DNA of 64,000 bases from DAOTWA01 sp034435955 (GTDB lineage: Bacteria > Chloroflexota > Anaerolineae > Anaerolineales > Anaerolineaceae). Each line of letters opens with the position of its first letter. Position 1 is the stretch's first letter. The stretch covers positions 31,790 to 95,789 of the forward strand of contig DAOTWA010000009.1 in assembly GCA_034435955.1 (NCBI GenBank), given 5' to 3'. Below the pieces are notes generated by a model. That model worked only from the letters and a program-made list of their open reading frames with translations. It was not told where the DNA came from and made no database searches. Shown piece by piece: positions 1-8,252 of the stretch. Both the position numbers and the translations under genes were made by a program.

Positions 1-791
1 TCACGCGACCAGGCCGGGTGGGCGTGTGTCGAGGCGGCATCGTTGCTAACTTTCACGAAACGGTCCTGGGTGCGATCCAGGTAGTCGATCCAGACTTCGT
101 CCTGGCCGCTGCGGTCGGAGATGAAGGCGATCTCGCGTCCCTGCGGGGACCAGGCTGGGGAGAAATCGGCGGCGGGATCGTCGGTAATGCGCATTGGGGG
201 TTGATCGGGATGATCTACGGACAGGATGAATATCTCGAGGTTGCCGTCCTCATTATTCTCGAAAGCCAGCCAATGACCGTCGGGGGACCAGGAAGGCGAG
301 GCGTCGTAAGCTGGAGAATCGGTGAGCTGAGTAAGGGAACCCGAGCGGAGATCGAGGAGGTAGAGGTTCCAGTAGCCATTGCGCCGGGAGGCGAAGGCCA
401 AGCGCGAGCCATCTGGGGAGAGGGCGGGGGTGAGGTCATCCCAGGGAGAAGAGGTGAGGGGGGAGAAGGATAGGGAAGGGGGCTGGAAGGCGAACAGGTG
501 CGCATAACCATTATCGCCCATGGAAATGACGGCAAGGCCAGCACGGTTATCAGGGGTGATCGCCGAAGACGGCCCTGAGGTAGAAGAAGCCGTTAGTGGT
601 GCGCGCACATCCGACTGCTGCGGCGATGAGGAAGGAAAAAAGGCTGCGGCGTTTGAGGTCGGAGCGACAGGACGCGCGTGGCCGTTCACAGCGGCAATTG
701 CGATCACCGTAAGCAACAAAGCGTTGACCAGGACGACGATCAACAGGCTGCGTGGGGTCAGAGTGACCTGGAATGATGGGCGATCGCTCAT
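1..791 (-). CDS. TolB-like beta-propeller protein, 3' end cut by window edge
   Basis: The reading frame begins at the ATG whose complement lies at 789-791 and stays open to the left edge (263 whole codons), so the C-terminus is missing. Residues about 14-35 form one hydrophobic segment (LLIVVLVNALLLTVIAIAAV), which suggests a membrane-anchored or exported protein. A Ser/Pro/Ala-rich linker follows. Then come at least three PD40/WD40-like blades with the repeated core SPDGSRLAF, SPDGHWLAF and SPQGREIAF, each followed by a Gly-rich turn, and a fourth (AHPAWS) is starting at the edge. This repeat pattern is typical of TolB/DPP-IV-type propellers, which usually bind proteins or peptides outside the membrane. 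No catalytic domain is visible, and a fused domain could lie beyond the edge. It follows an M23 lipoprotein gene on the same strand after 126 bases. Confidence 0.85.
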   Translation of the reverse strand, partial: MSDRPSFQVTLTPRSLLIVVLVNALLLTVIAIAAVNGHARPVAPTSNAAAFFPSSSPQQSDVRAPLTASSTSGPSSAITPDNRAGLAVISMGDNGYAHLFAFQPPSLSFSPLTSSPWDDLTPALSPDGSRLAFASRRNGYWNLYLLDLRSGSLTQLTDSPAYDASPSWSPDGHWLAFENNEDGNLEIFILSVDHPDQPPMRITDDPAADFSPAWSPQGREIAFISDRSGQDEVWIDYLDRTQDRFVKVSNDAASTHAHPAWSR

Positions 792-917
792 AAAGGAAGC
801 TGGTTGCAACGTCCGCGCCAGAGGGATGATATCGGCAAGCGGAAAGGGGTCTCCTGGTTCGAGGAAAAGGGCAGAGGCATAATCACCGGCTTAATCGGGG
901 CATGGCTGCTAAGGAGG

Positions 918-1826
918 TCAATTCGCGGGCTGAGGGCCGGCTTCGAAGGCTTCGCCAGCCGCCAGGACCGCAAGCGGATCCACGAGCTGGTAATAACCGC
1001 TGATGCGCCACAGGCAGTAATTGCTCATCTCAACCTGGCTGGCCCGGTTGTTGTAATGGGACATGGCCTCGAAGGTGGAGCCGCTGGGACCGACGCGCAC
1101 CTCGAAATGCAGATGTGGGTTGCCGGAAAAGCCGGTGTTGCCCACCGATCCTAACGGCTGGCCGCAACCGATTGGGTCGTCAACTTTGAGATCGGACGGT
1201 TTTTCCATATGGGCATAGAGCAGGTAGAGGGAACGCTGTCCGCCATCGGCGGCGGGCGGCGTGAGCACCGGACAGGAGAGGCGCGGACTGGGTGTGGGTG
1301 CAAGGGCGCTCGGAGGCAGGATGAGGCGGGAGAGGAATGCGGAAGGGAGGTCTTTCAGGGGGGTCTCTACCATAATCATATTGCCGTACGGTGGGCGATC
1401 GTCGATGACCGATGCGACACGCCCTGCCAACACAGAGTAGATGCCCAAACCGACCATGGTTTGGTGAGCGCCGCGGTGGTAATAGGCGAAATCGACGCCG
1501 TGATGACCATCGTCTTCGCCAGGACGGGGCGGTGTAAATGGGTTGACCACAATCTGCGGCAGCTCGGCCAGGGTCATGTCCTGGAGGGGGGAACAAACGT
1601 GAAAGGTTGGCTTCTGGGTGGAAGCGACGGTTGGGGTCGAGGAGGGTGAAAAAGAGGCAGGTGGAATAGGGAGATTTGTGGCAACAGATAGGCCGGACGA
1701 AGGCGTTGGATCTACCTTTACAGCGGCGGTGGGAAGCGAATTACCGCCCCCACGGCTGCAGGCTGAGAGAAGGCTCAGGGAGGCTGCAGCCGTCAGGAAT
1801 GCGCGCACAGGCCAATGGAGTCCCAT
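918..1826 (-). CDS. M23-family (LytM-like) peptidase lipoprotein
   Basis: A 302-residue protein. The N-terminus is a lipoprotein signal peptide with lipobox LLSAC (Cys about 23), followed by a Ser/Pro/Thr-rich linker. The second half is an M23/LytM domain: the HHGVDF motif supplies the first zinc ligands (HxxxD) and HLHFEV near residue 240 supplies the last, separated by the usual LYAHM and GSVGNTG blocks. Family members cleave peptide cross-links in peptidoglycan, or act as inactive regulators when ligands are lost; here the ligands are present. A roughly 40-residue insertion (Pro-rich, around residues 165-195) interrupts the domain. Location is inferred as anchored outside the cytoplasmic membrane. 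The start has only a weak ribosome-binding site, but no other in-frame start fits the signal peptide. Confidence 0.88.
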   Translation of the reverse strand: MGLHWPVRAFLTAAASLSLLSACSRGGGNSLPTAAVKVDPTPSSGLSVATNLPIPPASFSPSSTPTVASTQKPTFHVCSPLQDMTLAELPQIVVNPFTPPRPGEDDGHHGVDFAYYHRGAHQTMVGLGIYSVLAGRVASVIDDRPPYGNMIMVETPLKDLPSAFLSRLILPPSALAPTPSPRLSCPVLTPPAADGGQRSLYLLYAHMEKPSDLKVDDPIGCGQPLGSVGNTGFSGNPHLHFEVRVGPSGSTFEAMSHYNNRASQVEMSNYCLWRISGYYQLVDPLAVLAAGEAFEAGPQPAN

Positions 1827-1879
1827 GCTAAAGGCCGGTCAGGCGCGTAAAGGGGATATTGAAGGGAGATCGGCGCCGT

Positions 1880-3196
1880 TCATACGATCTGGCGGCATTC
1901 CATGTAGAAGCGCTTCTCTTTGGCCTCCCCCATGGAAAAGGTCTTGCGGGGTAATACGCCATCCAGAATTACGGTTTTGAACAGGTCGCTCTTGGGCATG
2001 GCCGGCAGGTAGAATGCAGCATTCCCCGCCTGAGCTCCCAGATTAGCTACCACGTCCTCGCCGTGGACGTAATCGATCTTTTCCGCGCCTCGGTTCTTAA
2101 TGAAAGCATCCAGGAAGGGCTGCAAAGTTCCAACGGGGAGATTGGAGGTGGGCCGGACAAATTCGACCAGAAAACAGCCGTCGGGGGTCACCAGGCCGAC
2201 TAATTGAGATGGACCAGACTGTCGGTCAACCGCCGAGGCCATGGCCTGGAACCTGTCCATGGGTTGGATGCTCACCTCCTTGCCGAAGGCTTCTTGCAGC
2301 GCCTCGGTCAGTGGGCGCTTTACGGCGAATAGCACACGATGGATGGGAGTGAATTCGAGGCCCTCATCGTGAAGATTCTCGATCTCAACCAGGGCGAAGC
2401 GGGCAGGGTGATCCATGCCCACGCGGGCCTTGATCTTTTCCCAGATCGCCTTGGCGGTGGCCAGGGAGTGGTTGCCGTCTCCCACAGCGAAAAGAAGGAC
2501 ATCCTGCCCGCGATCGAGGTGGTAATGCTGGCGAAATCTGGCCGGATCGGCCAGATGGCGCAAGGCCTGGATGACGTTTTCCTGCAAAGCAGGATCGGCC
2601 AGGCCGTATCCGGTGAGATGACCGCTGCCAAGCATCAGCTCGAAATCGTACAATTTTGGCAAACGTGAGCGGGCGGATTCCACCGGCTCGATCACCGTTC
2701 GATCGGGATCGTCGATTAGAACGAGGATATGGGGCACTTCGAGGGGGGCGCCTTCCCGAATGCGCATGCGGGGCGGCAGCCGTTCGAGGATGGTACCCTC
2801 GGTGGCGCGGATGAGGCTGGTGGAGCCGGGGGAGTAATCGTAACGCTCGAGGTCAAGGGCCAGCAGCAGACCGCGCCGTTTCTTGCTGTCGATCGTGCGC
2901 TCGACGTACACCATGCCGTCGTAAGGTTGGAGGATGCCCTGCTCGAGATAGGCCCGCATCGTGGCCTGCGCATGGCTGACGCGCTGCTCCTCGCCGGCAG
3001 TGCCCAGGTAGACCTCGGGTAGGATGATGTGAAGGGTGGATGGGGCGTCGCCGACGATGCGCTCCACTTCGGCCCAATATTCGGGCTGCGAAGTGAACTG
3101 GTCGCAAGCGATCACCGCCCAGCGAGTCAGGTCGATGCCAGGGCGGGGCAGGAGAATCTGCGGGATTTGGACGCCGATGTCGGCGTAAGTGCGCAT
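1880..3196 (-). CDS. DUF1015 family protein
   Basis: 438 residues, the full length of the DUF1015 family. Recognised from the N-terminal block (AVIACDQFTSQPEYW), the central FAVGDGNHSLATAKA motif, and the conserved pattern of a protein that resembles a SpoOJ/ParB-like or HTH-associated enzyme but has no established reaction. The GDGNHS motif looks like a possible active site. A good ribosome-binding site (GGAGG) lies about 5 bases before the ATG. It is soluble, with no signal peptide or membrane segment. The M23 peptidase gene follows 53 bases later on the same strand. Biochemical function unknown. Confidence 0.88.
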   Translation of the reverse strand: MRTYADIGVQIPQILLPRPGIDLTRWAVIACDQFTSQPEYWAEVERIVGDAPSTLHIILPEVYLGTAGEEQRVSHAQATMRAYLEQGILQPYDGMVYVERTIDSKKRRGLLLALDLERYDYSPGSTSLIRATEGTILERLPPRMRIREGAPLEVPHILVLIDDPDRTVIEPVESARSRLPKLYDFELMLGSGHLTGYGLADPALQENVIQALRHLADPARFRQHYHLDRGQDVLLFAVGDGNHSLATAKAIWEKIKARVGMDHPARFALVEIENLHDEGLEFTPIHRVLFAVKRPLTEALQEAFGKEVSIQPMDRFQAMASAVDRQSGPSQLVGLVTPDGCFLVEFVRPTSNLPVGTLQPFLDAFIKNRGAEKIDYVHGEDVVANLGAQAGNAAFYLPAMPKSDLFKTVILDGVLPRKTFSMGEAKEKRFYMECRQIV

Positions 3197-3310
3197 AAAA
3201 TCCTCCGGGAATGAGAATTCAGATCAACCAAAGCAAGACTAATTGTACTCAATTTTGAGGCAGAGGAGCCTGGACGGTCGAAAGCCAGTGATCACCTTTT
3301 GTGCTTTGAA

Positions 3311-3350
3311 TAAAATAAAAATGAGCACCGCCTTACTAGAGCGGGGCTCA
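3311..3350 (-). terminator. Rho-independent terminator after the DegV gene
   Basis: On the minus strand, just past the DegV stop codon, a 10-position stem (3322-3331 with 3341-3350, one mismatch) closes a 9-base loop. It is followed by a U-rich run (TTTTATTTTA, complement of 3311-3320). This separates the DegV gene from the DUF1015 gene downstream. Confidence 0.75.
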
Positions 3351-3377
3351 CAAATTTATCCGGCACATCCTTATGGA

Positions 3378-4226
3378 CTACATACCCGCCAGGTAAGCCA
3401 GGCCGACGGTGCCTGGGCCAGCGTTGGCACCGATAACGGGGCTCAATTCGGTTAGGATGGACTCGACCGCCTGGAAACGCCTGGCGGCTTCGTCAAGCAG
3501 CGCGCGGCCATCCTCTTCGGCGTTGGCGTGGAGCACGGCAACGCGTACCGGCGTGCGGCCAGCGATGCGGCGCTCGACCAGGTCAAGGAGGCGCGAATAA
3601 GCCTTGCGTTTCGAGCGCACGCGTTCGACAGCTTCCACGCGGCCTTCTTTGAGCTCGAGGATGGGTTTGAAATCCAGTGCTGTGCCCAGGAAACGAGCGC
3701 CACCACCGATGCGTCCCATACGGTGTAGGAACTCGAGTGTGTCTACTACGAAGAGCACACCAGATAGTTCACGGGCTTTCTCGGCGGCGGCGATGCACTC
3801 CTCCAGACTGGCCCCCTGAGCGGCAGCGCGGGCGGCCGCCAGCACCTGGAAACCCATGGCCATGGATGTGGCCTTGGAATCGAACAGCTCGATGCGTGCA
3901 TTCGGCACCATGGCTTTAGCCTGCACGCCCGACTGCATGGTGCCCGATAATTGGTCGGAGATGAAGATGGAGAGAATCTCGTACCCTTCGGCGGCCAGAT
4001 GGCTGTATAACTCCTGAAGGAGATTGGGAGGCACCTGGGAGGTGGTCGGCATGATCCTGGCGGTCTTGAGCCTGGTATAAAACTCTGCCGGCTTGATATC
4101 GATGCCATCCCTGTACGTCTCCTCACCCCAGATCAGGATGCAGGGCGCGACAAAGATGGGGTATTGGCGCAGAATATCGTCGGGCATGGTCACCGTGCTA
4201 TCGGTCACGATGGCGATCTTGGACAT
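3378..4226 (-). CDS. DegV family fatty-acid-binding protein
   Basis: 282 residues, the normal DegV length. The N-terminus IAIVTDSTVTMPDD is the family signature, followed by FYTRLKT..MPTTSQVPP and the SGTMQSG block that contact the carboxylate of a bound fatty acid. The C-terminal domain has the expected VLHANA.ED and GPGTVGLAY motifs. Relatives (FakB in Firmicutes) present fatty acids to the kinase FakA. No fakA-like gene is visible here, so its partner must be encoded elsewhere if it works that way. A clear ribosome-binding site (GGGAGAG) precedes the ATG. The gene diverges from ffh. Confidence 0.92.
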   Translation of the reverse strand: MSKIAIVTDSTVTMPDDILRQYPIFVAPCILIWGEETYRDGIDIKPAEFYTRLKTARIMPTTSQVPPNLLQELYSHLAAEGYEILSIFISDQLSGTMQSGVQAKAMVPNARIELFDSKATSMAMGFQVLAAARAAAQGASLEECIAAAEKARELSGVLFVVDTLEFLHRMGRIGGGARFLGTALDFKPILELKEGRVEAVERVRSKRKAYSRLLDLVERRIAGRTPVRVAVLHANAEEDGRALLDEAARRFQAVESILTELSPVIGANAGPGTVGLAYLAGM

Positions 4227-4358
4227 AATCTCTCCCGATGTTCATTTCTGGAACCCAGCGCGGGCTGCGTGTCACTTTATTAACCCATGAGCATAGAAAT
4301 CGTTGCGGCGGGATAACATTTACCTGCAAAGACGAAACAGACGGCGAACGCGACGCCC

Positions 4359-4387
4359 TTGACCGATGATCATAACCGGGCTAAAAT
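4359..4387 (+). promoter_or_regulatory. Promoter of ffh
   Basis: TTGACC at 4359-4364 and TAAAAT at 4382-4387 are separated by exactly 17 bases, a good match to the housekeeping sigma factor consensus. Transcription would begin near 4394 and leave a leader of about 70 bases before the GTG at 4464. This also argues against translation starting as far upstream as 4359. Confidence 0.75.
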
Positions 4388-4463
4388 CCCATCGTTCTGC
4401 CGGCCTTCCGCAGGTCTGGGTATGATGCGGTGGGCTTTCTATTGTATCACGACGGTAGATAAC

Positions 4464-5786
4464 GTGTTCGAGAATCTGACACAGCGTCTCAACGGGGTAT
4501 TTCAGCAACTTCGCCGGCGGGGAAGGCTCTCCGAGGCCGACGTCGACGCGGCCATGCGTGAGGTGCGTCTGGCCTTGTTGGAAGCCGATGTACATTACAC
4601 TGTGGTCAAGGATTTCATCCAACGTGTGCGCGAGCGTGCGGTCGGCCAGGAAGTTTCAAAAGCGCTCAATCCAGCCCAGCAGGTGATCAAGATCGTCAAC
4701 GAAGAGCTGATCGCCACCTTGGGTGAGCCGGAGCGACTGAACCTGAACGGTCCGCGACCACGCGTGATGATGCTGGTCGGGCTGCAAGGATCGGGGAAGA
4801 CGACCGCAGCCGCCAAGCTGGCGCGTCTGCTGCGCTCGCAGGGTGAGCGGGTGATGCTGGTAGCGGCGGATCCATATCGGCCCGCGGCGATCAAACAATT
4901 GCAGACGCTGGGTGAACGGGTGGGCGCGCCGGTCTTCAGCCAGGAGGATGTCGCTCCGCCAGATCTGGTGGCGCGGGCATTCGATCAGGCTCAAAAAGGC
5001 GGGATCAGCGTGCTGATCGTGGACACGGCCGGGCGGTCGCAGCTCGATCAAGAGCTGATGGATGAGCTGCGCGCCATCAGCCGGAAGGTGCCGCCGGCGG
5101 AAGTGCTGCTGGTGGTGGACGCGATGATCGGTCAGGAGGCGCTACACGTGGCGGAGGGCTTCCGCGATGCGGTGACCCTCACCGGGCTCATCCTGACCAA
5201 GATGGATGGCGATGCGCGCGGCGGCGCGGCCATCTCCATCCGCAGTGTGACGGGTGTACCGATCAAGCTGCTGTCGACCGGGGAAGGCCTGGACGCCCTG
5301 GAAGTATATAACCCATCCCGGTTGGCCTCGCGCATCCTGGGAATGGGCGACATGCTGGGGCTGATCGAGCGAGCCGAACAGGCGCTGGACGAGCAGTCTG
5401 CGCGCGAACAGGCCGAAAAAATGATGTCGGGTCAGTTCACCCTGGAAGACTTCGCCCAGCAGCTTCGCCAGGTGCGCAAACTGGGACCGCTCGGCCAGCT
5501 TCTGGAAATGCTGCCCGGCAATCTTGGACAGGCGGCGAGAAGTATCTCACCCGAGGAGGCCGAGAAGCAGCTCAAGGTGACTGAGGCGATCATCAATTCG
5601 ATGACGGTGAAAGAGCGCCGGCATCCGGAGATCCTGAACGCCAGCCGAAGGCGGCGCATTGCCCGCGGTTCAGGCACGGATGTCCAGGTGGTTAACCGGA
5701 TGCTCAAACAGTTCCGCGAGGCGCAACGGTTGTTCAAAACGCTGCAAAAGACGGGTGGGCGCGGAGTGCCCCGCCTGTTTGGATAG
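4464..5786 (+). CDS. ffh: Signal recognition particle protein Ffh (SRP54)
   Basis: A GTP-binding subunit of the signal recognition particle that targets nascent membrane proteins to the translocon. I place the start at the GTG at 4464 because the family begins MFENLTQRL; this gives 440 residues, the usual length. Domains in order: the N domain helical bundle (residues 1-90), the G domain with P-loop GLQGSGKTTAAAKLA, DTAGRSQLD (G3), TKMDGDARGG (G4 region) and GTGE (G5), and the M domain from about 295 onward with the RNA-binding segment SRRRRIARGSGT. The M domain is Met-rich only in part (EKMMSGQFTLEDF). It heads the ribosome-maturation cluster downstream. No 4.5S RNA gene was recognised nearby. 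Confidence 0.97.
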   Translation: MFENLTQRLNGVFQQLRRRGRLSEADVDAAMREVRLALLEADVHYTVVKDFIQRVRERAVGQEVSKALNPAQQVIKIVNEELIATLGEPERLNLNGPRPRVMMLVGLQGSGKTTAAAKLARLLRSQGERVMLVAADPYRPAAIKQLQTLGERVGAPVFSQEDVAPPDLVARAFDQAQKGGISVLIVDTAGRSQLDQELMDELRAISRKVPPAEVLLVVDAMIGQEALHVAEGFRDAVTLTGLILTKMDGDARGGAAISIRSVTGVPIKLLSTGEGLDALEVYNPSRLASRILGMGDMLGLIERAEQALDEQSAREQAEKMMSGQFTLEDFAQQLRQVRKLGPLGQLLEMLPGNLGQAARSISPEEAEKQLKVTEAIINSMTVKERRHPEILNASRRRRIARGSGTDVQVVNRMLKQFREAQRLFKTLQKTGGRGVPRLFG

Positions 5787-5872
5787 TCTGGCGAGAACCT
5801 CGGAGTTTTGCGCCTACTTCCGGCGCCCCTCTCAAGATTCCGCGGGTTTTTCGGCAAGACGATTGAATAGAT

Positions 5873-5878
5873 TATAAT
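5873..5878 (+). promoter_or_regulatory. -10 box upstream of rpsP
   Basis: A perfect TATAAT lies 26 bases before the rpsP start, with only a poor -35 match (TTCGGC). A transcript would start near 5885, directly before the strong ribosome-binding site AAGGAGAGG. Confidence 0.55.
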
Positions 5879-5904
5879 CATCTGTATCAAGGAGAGGATT
5901 TCCG

Positions 5905-6246
5905 ATGGTTCGCATTCGATTAAGGCGCACTGGTTTGAGAAACCAGGCCAGTTACCGGGTGGTAGCGGCCGACGAAGAAAGTCCCCGCGATGGGAAATTT
6001 CTGGAAATTTTAGGTTCATACAATCCACGCACCGATCCACCAACGATCTTGCTGGACGAAGAGCGGGTATACAAATGGATGAAGAACGGCGCCCAGCCAA
6101 GCGAAGCAGTGGTCAAGATCTTCAATAGTATAGGGTTGATGGACCGCTTCGCGCGTTTCAAGGCGGGAGAACCGCTCGAGAATCTGCTTGCAGAGGCCAA
6201 GGCGGCGTACGAAAAGCGCGGCGTGAGCTTAAAAACGCGTGGTTAA
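5905..6246 (+). CDS. rpsP: 30S ribosomal protein S16
   Basis: 113 residues. The start MVRIRLRRTG, the block YRVVAADEESPRDGKF and the LGSYNPRTDPP motif are diagnostic of bS16, which binds 16S rRNA and aids assembly of the 30S body. A strong AAGGAGAGG ribosome-binding site lies 7 bases before the ATG. It is slightly longer than minimal S16 proteins because of a short C-terminal tail rich in Lys/Glu. It opens the conserved rpsP-khpA-rimM cluster. Confidence 0.98.
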   Translation: MVRIRLRRTGLRNQASYRVVAADEESPRDGKFLEILGSYNPRTDPPTILLDEERVYKWMKNGAQPSEAVVKIFNSIGLMDRFARFKAGEPLENLLAEAKAAYEKRGVSLKTRG

Positions 6247-6318
6247 TATCGGTCTTCCCAAATCCAGGCATCGGATCTCCGCCGGCCAACGTGATTTGGT
6301 GCGTCGAAAGGAGCCGCT

Positions 6319-6555
6319 GTGAAAGATTTGATCGAATACGTGGCCCGTTCTCTTGTCGACGACCCAACCCAGGTCCAGGTAACTCAGACCCGCGGCGGAA
6401 GCAGAGTGCACTTTGAGCTACGGGTGGCTAAAGAGGACATGGGTCGAGTGATCGGCAAGAACGGGCGCGTGGCCAACGCGCTGCGTATCCTGCTGCGTGT
6501 GGCTGCCGCACGTGAGGGAAAACAGGTTTCATTGGACGTGATCGAGCCGCGATGA
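6319..6555 (+). CDS. khpA: KH-domain RNA-binding protein KhpA (YlqC)
   Basis: 78 residues forming a single type II KH domain. The GXXG loop is seen in the segment GRVIGKNGRVANALRILL. The start is a GTG with AAAGGAG 5 bases upstream. KhpA usually pairs with KhpB and binds small and messenger RNAs; its position between rpsP and rimM is conserved in many bacteria. Its stop codon overlaps the start of rimM (ATGA), which implies translational coupling. Confidence 0.95.
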   Translation: MKDLIEYVARSLVDDPTQVQVTQTRGGSRVHFELRVAKEDMGRVIGKNGRVANALRILLRVAAAREGKQVSLDVIEPR

Positions 6556-7118
6556 AGCGCCGGCGCAGCACCGCCGCAGAGAGGTCACCCTCCGAGAACG
6601 CCGGCTTACACCTGAATCAAACAGTTATTTTTCTGGCAGTTGGCCGGCTGCAGCGTACACACGGTGTGCGCGGCGAAATGCTGATGGAGGTAATCACCGA
6701 TTTTCCCGAGCGTTTGCGCAAAGGCAAAGAGGTTTACATCGGCAGCGACCACACTTCGGTATGCCTGAGCAGCGTACGCCGCGCCGACCGCGCTTTGCTG
6801 GTTGCTTTCGAAGGGTACGAGGACGTGAATCGGGCAGCGGCGCTGCGCAATCAGATTGTTTACGTACGTTCCGATCAGATCCCAGCCTTGCCTGAAGGGG
6901 TTTATTATCACCACCAACTGCTTGGATTGCGAGTGGTCGATGAAGACGGCCGCGTGCTCGGCGAGCTGGAACAAATCCTCGAGACCGGAGCGAACGATGT
7001 TTATTTGGTGCGCATGGCGGATGGAGAAGAGCTTTTGCTGCCCGCCATTCAAGAGGTCATCATAGGAGTCGATCTGGAGGAAGGAACAATGCGCGTACGC
7101 CCTCCGGAGTGGCTCTGA
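6552..7118 (+). CDS. rimM: 16S rRNA processing protein RimM
   Basis: 188 residues. An N-terminal extension of about 28 residues (Arg/Ser-rich) precedes the RimM domain, which opens with VGRLQRTHGVRGEMLMEV. The second, PRC-barrel domain begins at GVYYHHQLLGLRVV and ends LLLPAIQEVI. RimM binds S19 and helps mature the 3' domain of the 30S subunit. The ATG overlaps the khpA stop by four bases, which supports this start despite the extension. In many genomes trmD follows rimM; here dprA follows instead. Confidence 0.95.
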   Translation: MKRRRSTAAERSPSENAGLHLNQTVIFLAVGRLQRTHGVRGEMLMEVITDFPERLRKGKEVYIGSDHTSVCLSSVRRADRALLVAFEGYEDVNRAAALRNQIVYVRSDQIPALPEGVYYHHQLLGLRVVDEDGRVLGELEQILETGANDVYLVRMADGEELLLPAIQEVIIGVDLEEGTMRVRPPEWL

Positions 7119-7136
7119 GTTCAAGGCAACGCAGAC

Positions 7137-8252
7137 ATGGACCCAAAAGCGTACTGGGTCGCGTTTAATCTCGTCAAGGGCATCGGAGCTGTGCGCATGC
7201 GCGCGGTGCTGGATGCGTTTGAGGGGGACCTGGAGGCGGCCTGGCGCGCGCCCGGCGAGCGGTTGCGCGCGGCCGGGCTTTCTCCGCGGATCGTCGAGAA
7301 CCTGACCGCCGTGCGCAAGCGGGTAGATCTGGCGGAATACTGGGAAAAGATTCGCAAGCTGGGCATTCGGGTCATCACCTGGAATGAGGATGATTACCCG
7401 CGGCGATTGCTGGAGATCAACCAGCCGCCACCGGTGATCTACCTGCGCGGGACGCTGACGCCGGAGGACGGGCGGGCAGTGGCTATCGTGGGGACGCGGC
7501 GCATAACGGCTTACGGTCGTCAGGTCTCCGAAGACCTGGCAACATTCCTGGCGCTGAATGGCGTGACCGTGGTGAGCGGCCTGGCTCGCGGAGTGGACGC
7601 GGTTGCGCACGCTGCCGCCGTAAAAGCCGGCGGACGCAGTCTGGCAGTCATGGGATGCGGCGTGGAACGTATCTATCCGCCGGAACACCGCCAACTCGCC
7701 GAGCAGTTGATCGCGCACGGCGGGTTGCTCAGCGATTACGCTCCGGGCACCCCGCCGGAAAGCGCCAACTTTCCTCCGCGCAACCGCATCATCTCCGGAC
7801 TGGCGATGGCGACTGTGGTGGTGGAGGCTGGGGAAGAGAGCGGCGCGTTGATCACCGCCACCTTCGCTGGCGAGCAAGGGCGGGAGGTGTTCGCTGTTCC
7901 AGGCAGCATCCTGGCGCCGCAAAGTCGCGGCTGCAACCGGCTGATAGCGGAAGGTGCCCACCCACTGCTGACGCCGCAGGATGTGCTGGACGTGCTCAAG
8001 CTGGACGGGCGAGAGGTGCCTCCGCCGGCCATGTTGGCGCTGCCTGCTGACGAAATAGAAGCGCGATTGTTGCAAGTCGTTGGGAGCCAGCCGCTGCATG
8101 TGGACGATATCCGTGCGCAATCGGGACTGCCGATCGAGAAGGTGACCGCGGCGCTGGCCATCATGGAGCTAAAAGGTATGGTGAAACAGGTCGGAGGAAT
8201 GCATTACGTGGGTGTACGTGAGGAGATGGGTTCGTACGAGGTAGAGGCGTGA
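7137..8252 (+). CDS. dprA: DNA-processing protein DprA
   Basis: 371 residues. An N-terminal SAM-like/helix-hairpin region (GIGAVRMRAVLDAF) is followed by the Rossmann-type DprA core with AIVGTRRITAYGR, VSGLARGVDAVAH, and PPRNRIISGLA..VVVEA, and then a C-terminal winged helix (about 300-371, HVDDIRAQSGLPIEKV). DprA loads RecA onto incoming single-stranded DNA during natural transformation, and the Rossmann fold binds the DNA. The gene is 18 bases after rimM and overlaps the next gene by four bases. Whether the organism is competent cannot be judged from this window. Confidence 0.95.
   Translation: MDPKAYWVAFNLVKGIGAVRMRAVLDAFEGDLEAAWRAPGERLRAAGLSPRIVENLTAVRKRVDLAEYWEKIRKLGIRVITWNEDDYPRRLLEINQPPPVIYLRGTLTPEDGRAVAIVGTRRITAYGRQVSEDLATFLALNGVTVVSGLARGVDAVAHAAAVKAGGRSLAVMGCGVERIYPPEHRQLAEQLIAHGGLLSDYAPGTPPESANFPPRNRIISGLAMATVVVEAGEESGALITATFAGEQGREVFAVPGSILAPQSRGCNRLIAEGAHPLLTPQDVLDVLKLDGREVPPPAMLALPADEIEARLLQVVGSQPLHVDDIRAQSGLPIEKVTAALAIMELKGMVKQVGGMHYVGVREEMGSYEVEA

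Noticed and set aside
18..473. A 151-codon plus-strand frame at the left edge
   Set aside because: The minus strand carries repeated SPDG-type propeller blades throughout this stretch, and the plus frame is Gly/Val/Glu-rich without any recognisable pattern.
4359..4463. Possible 35-residue N-terminal extension of Ffh from a TTG at 4359
   Set aside because: 4359 is the first base of a near-consensus -35 box, and the SRP54 family begins at MFENL, which matches the GTG at 4464.
4227..4463. A 4.5S/SRP RNA gene next to ffh
   Set aside because: The conserved GGAAGGAAGCAG-like core is absent in the 237-base intergenic region.
6606..8120. A 504-codon open frame on the minus strand across rimM and dprA
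   Set aside because: It lies opposite two well-conserved genes, has His/Arg/Gln-rich sequence of the kind produced by the reverse strand of GC-rich coding DNA, and matches no family.
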